64,000 bases of DNA from Halictus rubicundus (lineage: Eukaryota; Arthropoda; Insecta; Hymenoptera; Halictidae), in contig NW_027488875.1 of assembly GCF_050948215.1 (NCBI RefSeq), forward strand, positions 124,001-188,000, read 5' to 3'. Made by a program: the position numbers and the translations under genes. Shown in pieces: positions 30,301-40,648 of the stretch. The notes beneath the pieces are model-generated. The model ran no database searches and was not told where the DNA came from. It saw only the letters and a list, made by a program, of their open reading frames with translations. Numbering within the stretch: position 1 is the stretch's first letter; each line of letters opens with the position of its first letter.

Positions 30301-32340
30301 GGATATGATTAAGGATAGGACGGGATAGAGGAGAGGATATAGGATTGGATAGGGGATTGGATAGTATAGAGGATAGGATAGGATAGAGGATAGGATTGAG
30401 GATAGAGCATGGGATAGAGGATAGGATATGATACAGGATAGGATAGGATAGAGGATAGGATAGGATAGAGGATAGGATAGGGGCTAGGATCGGATAGAGG
30501 ATAGGATAGGATAGAGTATAGAATAGGATAGAGGATAGGATAGGATTGAGGATAGGATCGGATAGAGGATAGGATAGGATAGAGGATAACATAGGATAGA
30601 GGATAGGATAGAGGATTGGATAGAATAGGGGATATTATAGGATAGAGTATAGAATAGGGTAGAGGATTGGATAGAATAGGGGATATTATAGGATAGAGGA
30701 TAGGATAGGATAGCGGATAGGATAGGATAGAGGATAGGATAGGATAGCGGATAGGATAGGATAGGATTGAGGATAGGATTGGATAGAGGATAGGATAGGA
30801 TAGGGGATTGAATAGGAAAGAGGATAGGATAGGATAGAGTATAGAATTGGATAGAGGATAGGATAGGATAGAGGATAGGATAGGAAAGAGGATAGAATAG
30901 CATAGAGGATGCGATAAGATAGAGGATCGGATTGGATCGGATAGAGGATATAATAGGATAGCGGATAGGATTGAGGATAGAGGATAGGATAGGATAGAGG
31001 ATAGGATAGGATAGAGGATAGGATAGGATAGAGGATAGGATAGGATAGAGTATAGAATAGGATAGAGGATAGGATAGGATAGAGGATAGGATAGAGGATT
31101 GGATAGGATAGGGGATATTATAGGATAGAGGATAGGATAGGATAGCGGATAGGATAGGATATAGGATTGGATAGGATAGAGGATAGGATACGATCGAGGA
31201 TAGGATAGGATCGAGGATAGGATAGGGGATTGGATAGGATAGAAGATAGGAGACGATAGAGGATAGGATAGGATAGAGGATAGGATAGGATAGAGGATAG
31301 GATAAGGGATTGGATAGGATACAGGATATGATAGGATAGAGAATAGGATAGGAGAGAGGATAGGATAGGATAAAGGATAGGATAGGATAGAGAATAGGAT
31401 AGGAAAGAGGATAGGATAGGATAGAGAATGGGATAGGATAGAGGATAGGATAGGATAGAGGATAGCACAGAGAATAGGATAGGATAGAGGATAGCACAGA
31501 GAATAGGATAGGATAGAGGATAGGATAGGGGATTGGATAGGATAGAGGATAGGATAGGAAAGAGGATAGGATATAATAGAGAATGGGATAGGATAGAGGA
31601 TAGGATAGGATAGAGGATAGCACAGAGAATAGGATAGGATAGAGGATAGGATAGAAGATAGGAGACGATAGAGGATAGGATAGGATAGAGGATAGGATAG
31701 GATAGAGGATAGGATAGGATAGAGGATAGGATAAGGGATTGGATAGGATACAGGATATGATAGGATAGAGAATAGGATAGGAGAGAGGATAGGATAGGAT
31801 AAAGGATAGGATAGGATAGAGAATAGGATAGGAAAGAGGATAGGATAGGATAGAGAATGGGATAGGGTAGAGGATAGGATAGGATAGAGGATAGCACAGA
31901 GAATAGGATAGGATAGAGGATAGCACAGAGAATAGGATAGGATAGAGGATAGGATAGGGGATTGGATAGGATAGAGGATAGGATAGGAAAGAGGATAGGA
32001 TATAATAGAGAATGGGATAGGATAGAGGATAGGATAGGATAGAGGATAGCACAGAGAATAGGATAGGATAGAGGATAGGATAGGGGATTGGATAGGATAG
32101 AGGACAGGATAGGATAGAGGATAGGATAGAGGATAGCATAGAATAGGATAGAGGATAGGATAGGATAGAGGATAGGATAGGATACAGGATAGAGGATAGG
32201 ATAGGATAGAAGATCGGATAGGATAAGATAGAGTATAGGATAGGGGATTGGGTAGGATAGAGGACAGGAGACGATAGAAGATAGGATTGGATAGAGGATA
32301 GGATATAATAGACGATAGGATAGGATAGAGGATAGGAGAG
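24313..32340. repeat. tandem duplication of a ~4.0 kb satellite block (period 3977 bp)
   Basis: Copy 1 runs from about 24313 to 28290 and copy 2 from about 28290 to 32340. The offset is exactly 3977 bp over most of the block, rising to 3994 and then about 4040 bp after small insertions near 31 kb and 32 kb. The junction is visible: the variant string ending GATATAATAGACGATAGG near 28270 runs straight into the block start GATATGATACAGG, which also lies at 24330. The divergence outside these limits sets the boundaries to within a few tens of bases. Characteristic variants are GATAGCACAGAGAATAGG and GATATTGTATTGTATAGG. Confidence 0.85.
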
Positions 32341-32745
32341 GATAGAGGATAGGATAGGATAGAGGATAGGATAGGATAGAGGATAGGATAGGAAAGAGGA
32401 TAGGATAGGATAGAGAATGGGATAGGATAGAGGATAGGATAGGATAGAGGATAGCACAGAGAATAGGATAGGATAGAGGATAGGATAGGGGATTGGATAG
32501 GATACAGGATAGGATAGGATTGAGGATAGGATAGGAAAGAGGATAAGATAGGAAAGAGATTCGGATAGGGTAGATGATGTTATAGGAAAGAGGACAGGAT
32601 ATGATAGAGGATACGATATTATAGAGAATAGGATAGGATGGAGGATCGGATAGGATAGGTTAGAGGATAGGATAGGGGATTGGGTAGGATAGAGGATACG
32701 ATAGGATAGAGGATAGGATAGGATAGAGGATACGATAGGAGAGAA

Positions 32746-32990
32746 TAGGATAGGATAGAGGATAGGATAGGATAGAGGATAGGATAGGATAGAGGATAGG
32801 ATAGGATAGAGGATAGGATAGGATAGAGGATAGGATAGGATAGAGGATAGGATAGGATAGAGGATAGGATAGGATAGAGGATAGGATAGGATAGAGGATA
32901 GGATAGGATAGAGGATAGGATAGGATAGAGGATAGGATAGGATAGAGGATAGGATAGGATAGAGGATAGGATAGGATAGAGGATAGGATA
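32746..32990. repeat. homogeneous run of about 14 perfect 17-bp units
   Basis: The sequence repeats GGATAGGATAGGATAGA without substitution for about 245 bp. Most of the window shows a variant every one or two units. The same run lies 1697 bp downstream at 34443..34688, but only about 90 bp of it is left in the third higher-order copy (about 36048..36135). This is the best place to read the consensus unit. Confidence 0.85.
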
Positions 32991-34442
32991 GGATAGGATA
33001 GAGGATACGATAGGATAGAGAAGAGGATAGGACAGATGATGTTATAGGATACAGGATAAGATAGGATAGAGGATACGATATTATAGATGATAGCATAGGA
33101 TCGAGTATTGGATAGGATAGAGAATAGGACGGGATAGAGGATAGGATACGATAGAGGATAGGATAGGATAGAGGGTAGGATAGGATAGAGGATTGGATAG
33201 GATAGAGGATAGTATACGATAGAGGATAGGATAGGATTGAGGATACGATATGATAGAGGACAGGATAGGATACAGGATACGATATTATAGATGATAGAAT
33301 AGGATCGAGTATTGGATAGGATAGAGAATAGGATAGGGGATTGGATAGGATTGACGATAGGATAGGATAGAGGATAGGATAGGATAGAGGATTGGATAGG
33401 ATAGAGGATAGGAGAGGATAGAGGATAGGATAGCATAGAGGATAGGATAGCGGATAGGATAGGATGGAGTATAGAATAGACTTGAGGATAGGATAGGATA
33501 GAATATAGGATAGGATAAAGAATATTATAGGATAGATGATATTATAGGATAGAGGATAGAATAGGATAGAGGATAGGATAGGATAGAGGATAGGATAGGA
33601 TAGAGGATAGGAGAGGATAGAGGATAGGATAGCATAGAGGATAGGATAGAGGATAGGATAGAGGAATGGATAGGATACAGGATAGGAGACGATAGAGGAT
33701 AGGATAGGATAGAGGATAGGATAGGGGATTGGATACAATAGGGGTTTGGATAGAATAGAGGATAGGATAGGATAGAGGATTGGATAGGATAGAGGATACG
33801 ATAGGATGGAGGATAGGATAGGATAGAGGATAGGATAGGATAGAGGATAGGATAGGATAGAGGATAGGATAGGATAGAGGATAGGATAGGATAGAGGATA
33901 GGATAGGATACAGGATACGATATTATAGAGGATAGGATAGAGGATAGGATAGGATAGAGGATAGGATAGGATAGAGGATAGGATTGGATAGAGGATAGGA
34001 TATAATAGACGATAGGATAGGATAGAGGATAGGAGAGGATAGAGGATAGGATAGGATAGAGGATAGGATAGGATAGAGGATAGGATAGGAAAGAGGATAG
34101 GATAGGATAGAGAATGGGATAGGATAGAGGATAGGATAGGATAGAGGATAGCACAGAGAATAGGATAGGATAGAGGATAGGATAGGGGATTGGATAGGAT
34201 ACAGGATAGGATAGGATTGAGGATAGGATAGGAAAGAGGATAAGATAGGAAAGAGATTCGGATAGGGTAGATGATGTTATAGGAAAGAGGACAGGATATG
34301 ATAGAGGATACGATATTATAGAGAATAGGATAGGATGGAGGATCGGATAGGATAGGTTAGAGGATAGGATAGGGGATTGGGTAGGATAGAGGATACGATA
34401 GGATAGAGGATAGGATAGGATAGAGGATACGATAGGAGAGAA

Positions 34443-34688
34443 TAGGATAGGATAGAGGATAGGATAGGATAGAGGATAGGATAGGATAGAGGATAGGATA
34501 GGATAGAGGATAGGATAGGATAGAGGATAGGATAGGATAGAGGATAGGATAGGATAGAGGATAGGATAGGATAGAGGATAGGATAGGATAGAGGATAGGA
34601 TAGGATAGAGGATAGGATAGGATAGAGGATAGGATAGGATAGAGGATAGGATAGGATAGAGGATAGGATAGGATAGAGGATAGGATAG
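34443..34688. repeat. second homogeneous run of the 17-bp unit
   Basis: This is the counterpart of the run at 32746..32990 in the next higher-order copy. It has the same length and is free of substitutions as far as I can see. It supports a recent duplication or gene conversion of the 1697-bp unit. Confidence 0.8.
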
Positions 34689-36981
34689 GATAGGATAGAG
34701 GATACGATAGGATAGAGAAGAGGATAGGACAGATGATGTTATAGGATACAGGATAAGATAGGATAGAGGATACGATATTATAGATGATAGCATAGGATCG
34801 AGTATTGGATAGGATAGAGAATAGGACGGGATAGAGGATAGGATACGATAGAGGATAGGATAGGATAGAGGGTAGGATAGGATAGAGGATTGGATAGGAT
34901 AGAGGATAGTATACGATAGAGGATAGGATAGGATTGAGGATACGATATGATAGAGGACAGGATAGGATACAGGATACGATATTATAGATGATAGAATAGG
35001 ATCGAGTATTGGATAGGATAGAGAATAGGATAGGGGATTGGATAGGATTGACGATAGGATAGGATAGAGGATAGGATAGGATAGAGGATTGGATAGGATA
35101 GAGGATAGGAGAGGATAGAGGATAGGATAGCATAGAGGATAGGATAGCGGATAGGATAGGATGGAGTATAGAATAGACTTGAGGATAGGATAGGATAGAA
35201 TATAGGATAGGATAAAGAATATTATAGGATAGATGATATTATAGGATAGAGGATAGAATAGGATAGAGGATAGGATAGGATAGAGGATAGGATAGGATAG
35301 AGGATAGGAGAGGATAGAGGATAGGATAGCATAGAGGATAGGATAGAGGATAGGATAGAGGAATGGATAGGATACAGGATAGGAGACGATAGAGGATAGG
35401 ATAGGATAGAGGATAGGATAGGGGATTGGATACAATAGGGGTTTGGATAGAATAGAGGATAGGATAGGATAGAGGATTGGATAGGATAGAGGATACGATA
35501 GGATGGAGGATAGGATAGGATAGAGGATAGGATAGGATAGAGGATAGGATAGGATAGAGGATAGGATAGGATAGAGGATAGGATAGGATAGAGGATAGGA
35601 TAGGATACAGGATACGATATTATAGAGGATAGGATAGAGGATAGGATAGGATAGAGGATAGGATAGGATAGAGGATAGGATAGGATAGAGGATAGGATAG
35701 GGGATTGGATAGGATACAGGATAGGATAGGATTGAGGATAGGATAGGAAAGAGGATAAGATAGGAAAGAGATTCGGATAGGGTAGATGATGTTATAGGAA
35801 AGAGGACAGGATATGATAGAGGATACGATATTATAGAGAATAGGATAGGATGGAGGATCGGATAGGATAGGTTAGAGGATAGGATAGGGGATTGGGTAGG
35901 ATAGAGGATACGATAGGATAGAGGATAGGATAGGATAGAGGATACGATAGGAGAGAATAGGATAGGATAGAGGATAGGATAGGATAGAGGATAGGATAGG
36001 ATAGAGGATACGATAGGATAGAGGATAGGATAGGATAGAGGATAGGAGAGGATAGAGGATAGGATAGGATAGAGGATAGGATAGGATAGAGGATAGGATA
36101 GGATAGAGGATAGGATAGGATAGAGGATAGGATAGGATAGGATAGAGGATACGATAGGATAGAGAAGAGGATAGGACAGATGATGTTATAGGATACAGGA
36201 TAAGATAGGATAGAGGATACGATATTATAGATGATAGCATAGGATCGAGTATTGGATAGGATAGAGAATAGGACGGGATAGAGGATAGGATACGATAGAG
36301 GATAGGATAGGATAGAGGGTAGGATAGGATAGAGGATTGGATAGGATAGAGGATAGTATACGATAGAGGATAGGATAGGATTGAGGATACGATATGATAG
36401 AGGACAGGATAGGATACAGGATACGATATTATAGATGATAGAATAGGATCGAGTATTGGATAGGATAGAGAATAGGATAGGGGATTGGATAGGATTGACG
36501 ATAGGATAGGATAGAGGATAGGATAGGATAGAGGATTGGATAGGATAGAGGATAGGAGAGGATAGAGGATAGGATAGCATAGAGGATAGGATAGCGGATA
36601 GGATAGGATGGAGTATAGAATAGACTTGAGGATAGGATAGGATAGAATATAGGATAGGATAAAGAATATTATAGGATAGATGATATTATAGGATAGAGGA
36701 TAGAATAGGATAGAGGATAGGATAGGATAGAGGATAGGATAGGATAGAGGATAGGAGAGGATAGAGGATAGGATAGCATAGAGGATAGGATAGAGGATAG
36801 GATAGAGGAATGGATAGGATACAGGATAGGAGACGATAGAGGATAGGATAGGATAGAGGATAGGATAGGGGATTGGATACAATAGGGGTTTGGATAGAAT
36901 AGAGGATAGGATAGGATAGAGGATTGGATAGGATAGAGGATACGATAGGATGGAGGATAGGATAGGATAGAGGATAGGATA

Positions 36982-36985
36982 GGAT
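36982..36985. repeat. target-site duplication GGAT (left)
   Basis: The four bases GGAT directly precede the LTR terminus TGTAACCG at 36986 and are repeated directly after the other LTR at 47884..47887. Four-base duplications are usual for Ty3/Gypsy integrases. GGAT is very common in the satellite, so the match on its own carries little weight. Support comes from the satellite running in register from one flank to the other. Confidence 0.6.
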
Positions 36986-37497
36986 TGTAACCGTTCTTTC
37001 CTACCGTTTCTACCGATTCGCGTACGCTGTTACTCGTATCTCTACTTCGCGTCTCGAGACTATCCCTAACCGTCTCGCAGGGCCGGTTACTACCCTAATT
37101 TCTCGAAGCCTGCACGTTTGCGAGCAGGAATGGATTCGTGCCTCCAGGCACTGGAAAGCGGCGAGGTATGGACGAGTTAAATGAGATATTAGTAGCCCAG
37201 ATAAGGTAACAAAAGATGATATATTCTCGTAAGAACCGTCGTGTATGTTTGGATACAGTTAATTCCAGGTACCGTGTGGAACAATAGGTCGGCCTCCCGT
37301 GCCGACGGCTCGCGACACATAAACAAAGTATTATGAACGCGTGAAAAACGCTCGCGGTACGCTCGCTCGACTCTACGCCCGGTTTTCGGAATCGGTTTAG
37401 AAAATCACTCAGCACGGATCGCGCCCCGCGACAAGCAGTTCGTGACCCGTCTGACCGTCCCTACACTCGGCCGGATAATCGTACGAGTGATCGGGAT

Positions 37498-38420
37498 GGA
37501 GACAAACACGAAATCGCCGTCACTCCACGCTTCCAATGATTCTGCTCTTCGGCACGTAATCGTGGCCTCTAAGCAGTCTCGGGCGAGGCGGCGGCAGAGT
37601 GTCAGTGACCGTGCAAAGTCCGATCGCTCCTATCTGACCCGAAATCCGCGATCGAACGACGTCGTACCTGTCAGACCAACCAGGCACCTGGACGATGTTC
37701 GGACAAGTGGCCTGAGTGGAGACGCACACTAAACCTTGGTCACTCCACGGGACGCACGAGTCTACCCTTTGGCATGATACATGGCCTCGGAGTGTTCTCG
37801 GATATTGGTCACGGCAGAGTGTCCTCGATCGTGCAAGGCGCGATCGTCTCGATTCTGTAGAGACGTGCACTAAACCTCGATTATTCCACGGGACCTATAA
37901 GTTCACCCTTTGGCACGATACGTGGCCTCAGAGTGATCTCGGACAAAGGTCACGACAGAATACTCGGGATCGTGCGATGCTCTTTCGTACCGATTCGGGG
38001 GAGACTCGCACTAAACCTCGGTCGCTCGACGGGACCCAGGAGTCTACCCTTCGGCACGATACGTGGCCTCGGAGCAAGCTCTGATAAGGTCACGACAGAG
38101 TAGCCGCGATCGTACGAAGTACAATCGCCTCGAATCTGGTCGAGACCCACACCAAATCTCGGTAATTCCACGGGACCCAGAAGAGTACCCTCTGGCACGG
38201 TGCGTGGCCTCGGAGTACCCTCGATTAAGGTCACGGCAGAAGAACCCTGATTGTGCGAAGTGAAATAGTCTCGATCCAGACGAGACTCACAGAAAACCTC
38301 GGCAGTCCCTCGGAACCCAGGAGTTTACCCTTTGGTACGTTTCGTAGCCTCAGAGTATGCTCTGTTGAGGTTTCGGAAGAACCACCGCGATCATGCGATG
38401 ATTGACTGTCTCGCTTCGAC
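37498..38420 (-). repeat. tandem ~141-bp units with a covarying hairpin (3' LTR)
   Basis: Five clear units start with RGAGACNNNCAC-like sequence at 37718, 37859, 37999, 38141 and 38281, and a more diverged one starts at 37498. Each contains a 16-17 nt inverted repeat at 37551, 37771, 37912, 38053, 38194 and 38334, spaced 220, 141, 141, 141 and 140 bp. The general form is GG, four stem bases, a 3-4 nt loop, the four complementary bases, a bulged G, then CC. Units differ by many substitutions, yet the arms stay complementary (CACG/CGTG, CATG/CATG, TACG/CGTA). The array lies downstream of the TATA-like box in element orientation, so it is probably transcribed as part of the leader. Confidence 0.85.
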
Positions 38421-38474
38421 CCGTATAGTACGTACTGTATCTTTGAAACGATACTTGTACGTACCCCATACTAA

Positions 38475-38482
38475 TATTTATA
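38475..38482 (-). promoter_or_regulatory. TATA-like box of the 3' LTR
   Basis: TATAAATA identical to that of the 5' LTR. If active here it would drive leftward transcription out of the element into the satellite at 36985 and below, producing the C/T-rich strand. Confidence 0.35.
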
Positions 38483-39067
38483 CTTGAAGGACGAAGTGAA
38501 TCTACTGTGTCTGTTCGACGCGATAATCGCACGCTTCGCGACGCGTTTCTATCTCTGCGCAACGCAGTTCTCTAAATTTTACAAAATCGTGTCGTACCGA
38601 CACACGGCGCCTTCCACTCGCCGTCGCTCCTAAATAGTACTCGCGACTTGCTCGCTGCAAGTAATCTACACTGACACTAGTAATGCTTCACTTCGGAATT
38701 GATGATTAAACATTTCTCGATCAATCTTTAGGCGAGTGAAAATTATGTAATTTCGTTTGACTACTACGCGGTCACGTCCGAGAGTCACGGAGCTTCATAT
38801 AAAACGTTTCGACAGTGCCACGGCGCGGTTTGCGCTCGTGACTCCTCGGTTTGAGGCGCGTACGCGTTGAGAGCAGGAAGGACGGTTTGCCTTGCTCTGC
38901 CGAGTCGGTTTGACTCCTCGAACGGGTACCGTGTTTCGTCGAACAGACACAATTCGTAAACGCGTGTTTCTCGGACCGCTTCCAGACGTAGAGTGCTCGA
39001 TCGCTGGCTCGCATCGACCTCCTTCGATCATTATCGAGTGGGGATCGATGCGTGCGCAACTCGACAA

Positions 39068-39089
39068 GGATCGCGATATCTCGCGATCC
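39068..39089. other. 9-bp inverted repeat in LTR (U3 side)
   Basis: Arms GGATCGCGA and TCGCGATCC are perfect complements separated by TATC. The site lies about 105-125 bp inside the element's outer LTR end. It could be a dimeric DNA-binding site or a hairpin. The identical copy in the 5' LTR is at 47759..47780. Confidence 0.6.
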
Positions 39090-39173
39090 CTCACTATCTC
39101 CGGACTCGCGAACAACGTAGTATGGTACGGTGGTGGGGTCGTATCGCCGACCGATCCGTGCGGTATATGTGTA

Positions 39174-39192
39174 TGTAACCGACACGGTTACA
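39174..39192. other. terminal palindrome at LTR end
   Basis: The last 19 bp of the LTR on the + strand are TGTAACCG, spacer ACA, then CGGTTACA, a perfect 8-bp inverted repeat. TGTAACCG is also the sequence of the opposite LTR end (36986), so an integrase-recognition-like end occurs a second time, inverted, just inside the terminus. Confidence 0.8.
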
Positions 39193-39211
39193 TATTACCC
39201 CCACCTCCACT
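39193..39211 (-). other. polypurine tract
   Basis: Read on the minus strand this is a purine-rich run (GTGGAGGTGGGGGTAATA) ending directly at the 3' LTR boundary, where plus-strand DNA synthesis is primed in LTR retrotransposons. It is interrupted by a few T residues, and the last bases TAATA are not purine-only. Its position next to the LTR is what identifies it. Confidence 0.7.
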
Positions 39212-39260
39212 TTCGAGATTACCCGTGCAACACGCAGTATCGATGCATGGTAATCTCGAA
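39212..39260. other. 12-bp stem-loop abutting the polypurine tract
   Basis: The arms TTCGAGATTACC (39212..39223) and GGTAATCTCGAA (39249..39260) are perfect 12-bp complements around a 25-nt loop. The inner foot touches the polypurine tract. No coding frame explains the complementarity. Confidence 0.75.
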
Positions 39261-39947
39261 CACTACCGAATCGAGTACGGAGAAAAACAAACGAAAATGT
39301 TAAACTAAATGCAGTCTTTTCGTCAACTTAAACGCAGTCCTTTTCCAAAATTAAACGCCTGTTAAACTGAAACGCAGTAACGAGAAGAAGAAGAAAAAAA
39401 AAATATATATAAAATCAGCCTTTTATCACTTGACGGAAATCATAACGCAGAAAAACAAAAAAAAATTTTTGCACTTCACGCAGTAATACTATAACGAGAA
39501 GAAGAGAAAAAAAAATAAAATCAGTCTTCTTGTATACTATAACGAAAATGAACGTTTGTTTGTTTTTATGTTACTCGTTAACGCAGTAACGACCACAAAA
39601 CAAAAAAAAAACTTTTACTTTTTCTTTTATACTATAACGAAAATAAACACTTGTTTAATTGTTTCATAAAATTAACCGCACGCCACTTGACGGAAATCAT
39701 AACGCAGAAAAACAAAAAAAAAATTTTTGCACTTCACGCAGTGATACTATGATGAGAAGAAGAAAAAAAAAAATAAAGTCAGTCTTCTTGTATACTATAA
39801 CGAAAATAAACGTTTGTTTAATTGTTTCATAAAATGAACCGCACGCCATAGATGAGAAAAAAAAAAAAAAAATTTTTGCACTGAGTCGCGTTTTATAACA
39901 CAAATAAACACTTGTTTGAACTGAACGTATGATTTTTGTTGAGCCCG
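39261..39947 (-). other. A/T-rich 3' non-coding region with A-tracts and imperfect repeats
   Basis: About 690 bp between ORF3 and the hairpin/PPT. On the + strand it is full of runs of 7-16 A, so it is T-rich in the element transcript. A block beginning CACTTGACGGAAATCATAACG occurs at 39427 and 39684 (offset 257), and a block around ACTATAACGAAAATAAAC recurs at 39631 and 39794. No credible gene is present; the open frame overlapping it simply reads through the A/T tracts. Confidence 0.75.
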
Positions 39948-40598
39948 TTACTTGTGGCCCTTCGGCGACTCCAGGAGCTCCTCGATGAGGCTCTCCGTCA
40001 TCCCCAGGAGACCTAATGGGTCCCGTTGATTCACGTGCGGCACCGGGAGCCGCGGGTCCGGGTCGAGGTCGCATGAGTCCCAGGAGAGGTCCGGGCTCTC
40101 GGCTTCCTGCTGCTGTGGCTGCCGCCGTACCTCTGTGTCCTGTGGGATGACCTCCCAGGACATTTCTAACTCGGCTGGTGTTGGGGCCCTCGTCGGCGGT
40201 TCACCAGGTCGTGTTTCACCGGCTGGCTGCGTTTTCTTGGAGCGTCTTGCCCCTGGTACGTCGGGCTGTGTGGGCGCCGACATATCTTCGGCCTGTGTCG
40301 TGCCTCGTCCGAGGCCTCCCCAGCTCCTGTGAGCCCGCTCAGGCCCCCCTTTCGGTGTCTGGGTCTGAGCTACTGCCCGGTTGACCCTGGCTTGCGTTGG
40401 AGTGCCGTGGGCGTAGCGTCGCTTCCGCCAGCGTCCGGTTTTCCACGTCCCTGGAGTTATCGTGGTTAGCACGTGCGGTGGTGGTTGGTGGAAATTGATA
40501 TCCACCCCAGTCTGGGTGGGTCGGCTAACCATCGCCCATGCCGCGTAGGCCTGGTTTCCGGCGTCGGAGCTTGGACGTCTCGTTTCTGCTGTTTTCAT
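39948..40598 (-). CDS. ORF3, unassigned 216-residue protein of the retrotransposon
   Basis: This is the third open frame, in the position where an env gene sits in some Gypsy elements. It has a true ATG at 40598, 50 nt after the pol stop, and a TAA stop. Its frame opens only 24 nt upstream of the ATG, so it is not a simple pol extension. The product is hydrophilic and rich in Pro, Arg, Thr and Gln. It has no signal peptide or membrane segment, so it is not a typical envelope glycoprotein. Near residues 146-148 and 171-173 there are two similar acidic-tryptophan motifs (MSWE and LSWD), and residues 200-210 look like a short amphipathic helix. I do not recognise a family. It could be a regulatory or Gag-interacting accessory protein, or a decaying frame. 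Expression would need splicing, reinitiation or a subgenomic RNA. Confidence 0.5.
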   Translation of the reverse strand: MKTAETRRPSSDAGNQAYAAWAMVSRPTQTGVDINFHQPPPHVLTTITPGTWKTGRWRKRRYAHGTPTQARVNRAVAQTQTPKGGPERAHRSWGGLGRGTTQAEDMSAPTQPDVPGARRSKKTQPAGETRPGEPPTRAPTPAELEMSWEVIPQDTEVRRQPQQQEAESPDLSWDSCDLDPDPRLPVPHVNQRDPLGLLGMTESLIEELLESPKGHK

Positions 40599-40648
40599 AT
40601 TGCTTGCAGACTTGTGAATGAGCTACTCGCCGGCGTTACCCGTCAGGT

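Larger units (their letters stand above)
32341..36985. repeat. satellite with 1.45-1.7 kb higher-order unit, interrupted by the retrotransposon
   Basis: The marker ATTCGGATAGGGTAGATGATG occurs at 32559, 34256 and 35771. The first two copies are offset by exactly 1697 bp and look the same over their length. The third is shorter (offsets 1515 then 1447 bp) because runs of the basic 17-mer and neighbouring segments have contracted. The third unit is cut at 36985 by the retrotransposon and resumes at 47884. The older copy near 53.29 kb shows that the family once extended across the window. Confidence 0.85.
36986..39192 (-). repeat. 3' LTR (2207 bp)
   Basis: It begins TGTAACCGTT and ends CGGTTACA on the + strand, and corresponds base for base to the other LTR at a constant offset of 8691. 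In element orientation it supplies the 3' end of the transcript. It also carries a TATA-like box (38475..38482) that could drive transcription leftward into the satellite. It contains six tandem units (37498..38420) and a 9-bp inverted repeat (39068..39089). Short open frames within it run across the tandem units on both strands and have no protein-family features. Confidence 0.95.

Noticed and set aside
1..36985. CRISPR-like regular repeats
   Set aside because: There are no unique spacers between constant repeats; the whole sequence is tandem satellite in a eukaryotic context.
36982..36985. Target-site duplications as strong proof of insertion boundaries
   Set aside because: GGAT and GAGG are so frequent in the satellite that a 4-bp match is expected often; the boundaries rest on LTR ends and HOR continuity instead.
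37826..38128. A second hairpin in the 141-bp units (GATCGTGC/GCGCGATC at 37827 and GATCGTAC/GTACAATC at 38108)
   Set aside because: Well formed only in two of six units and decayed in the others, so not convincing as a conserved structure.
37095..38562. Several 66-122 codon frames inside the LTR (and 45786..47253 in the other copy)
   Set aside because: They lie on both strands across tandem non-coding units, have no conserved domain look, and are explained by the high CG content.
39948..40598. Envelope gene
   Set aside because: No signal peptide, no membrane segment, no cysteine pattern; only the position fits.
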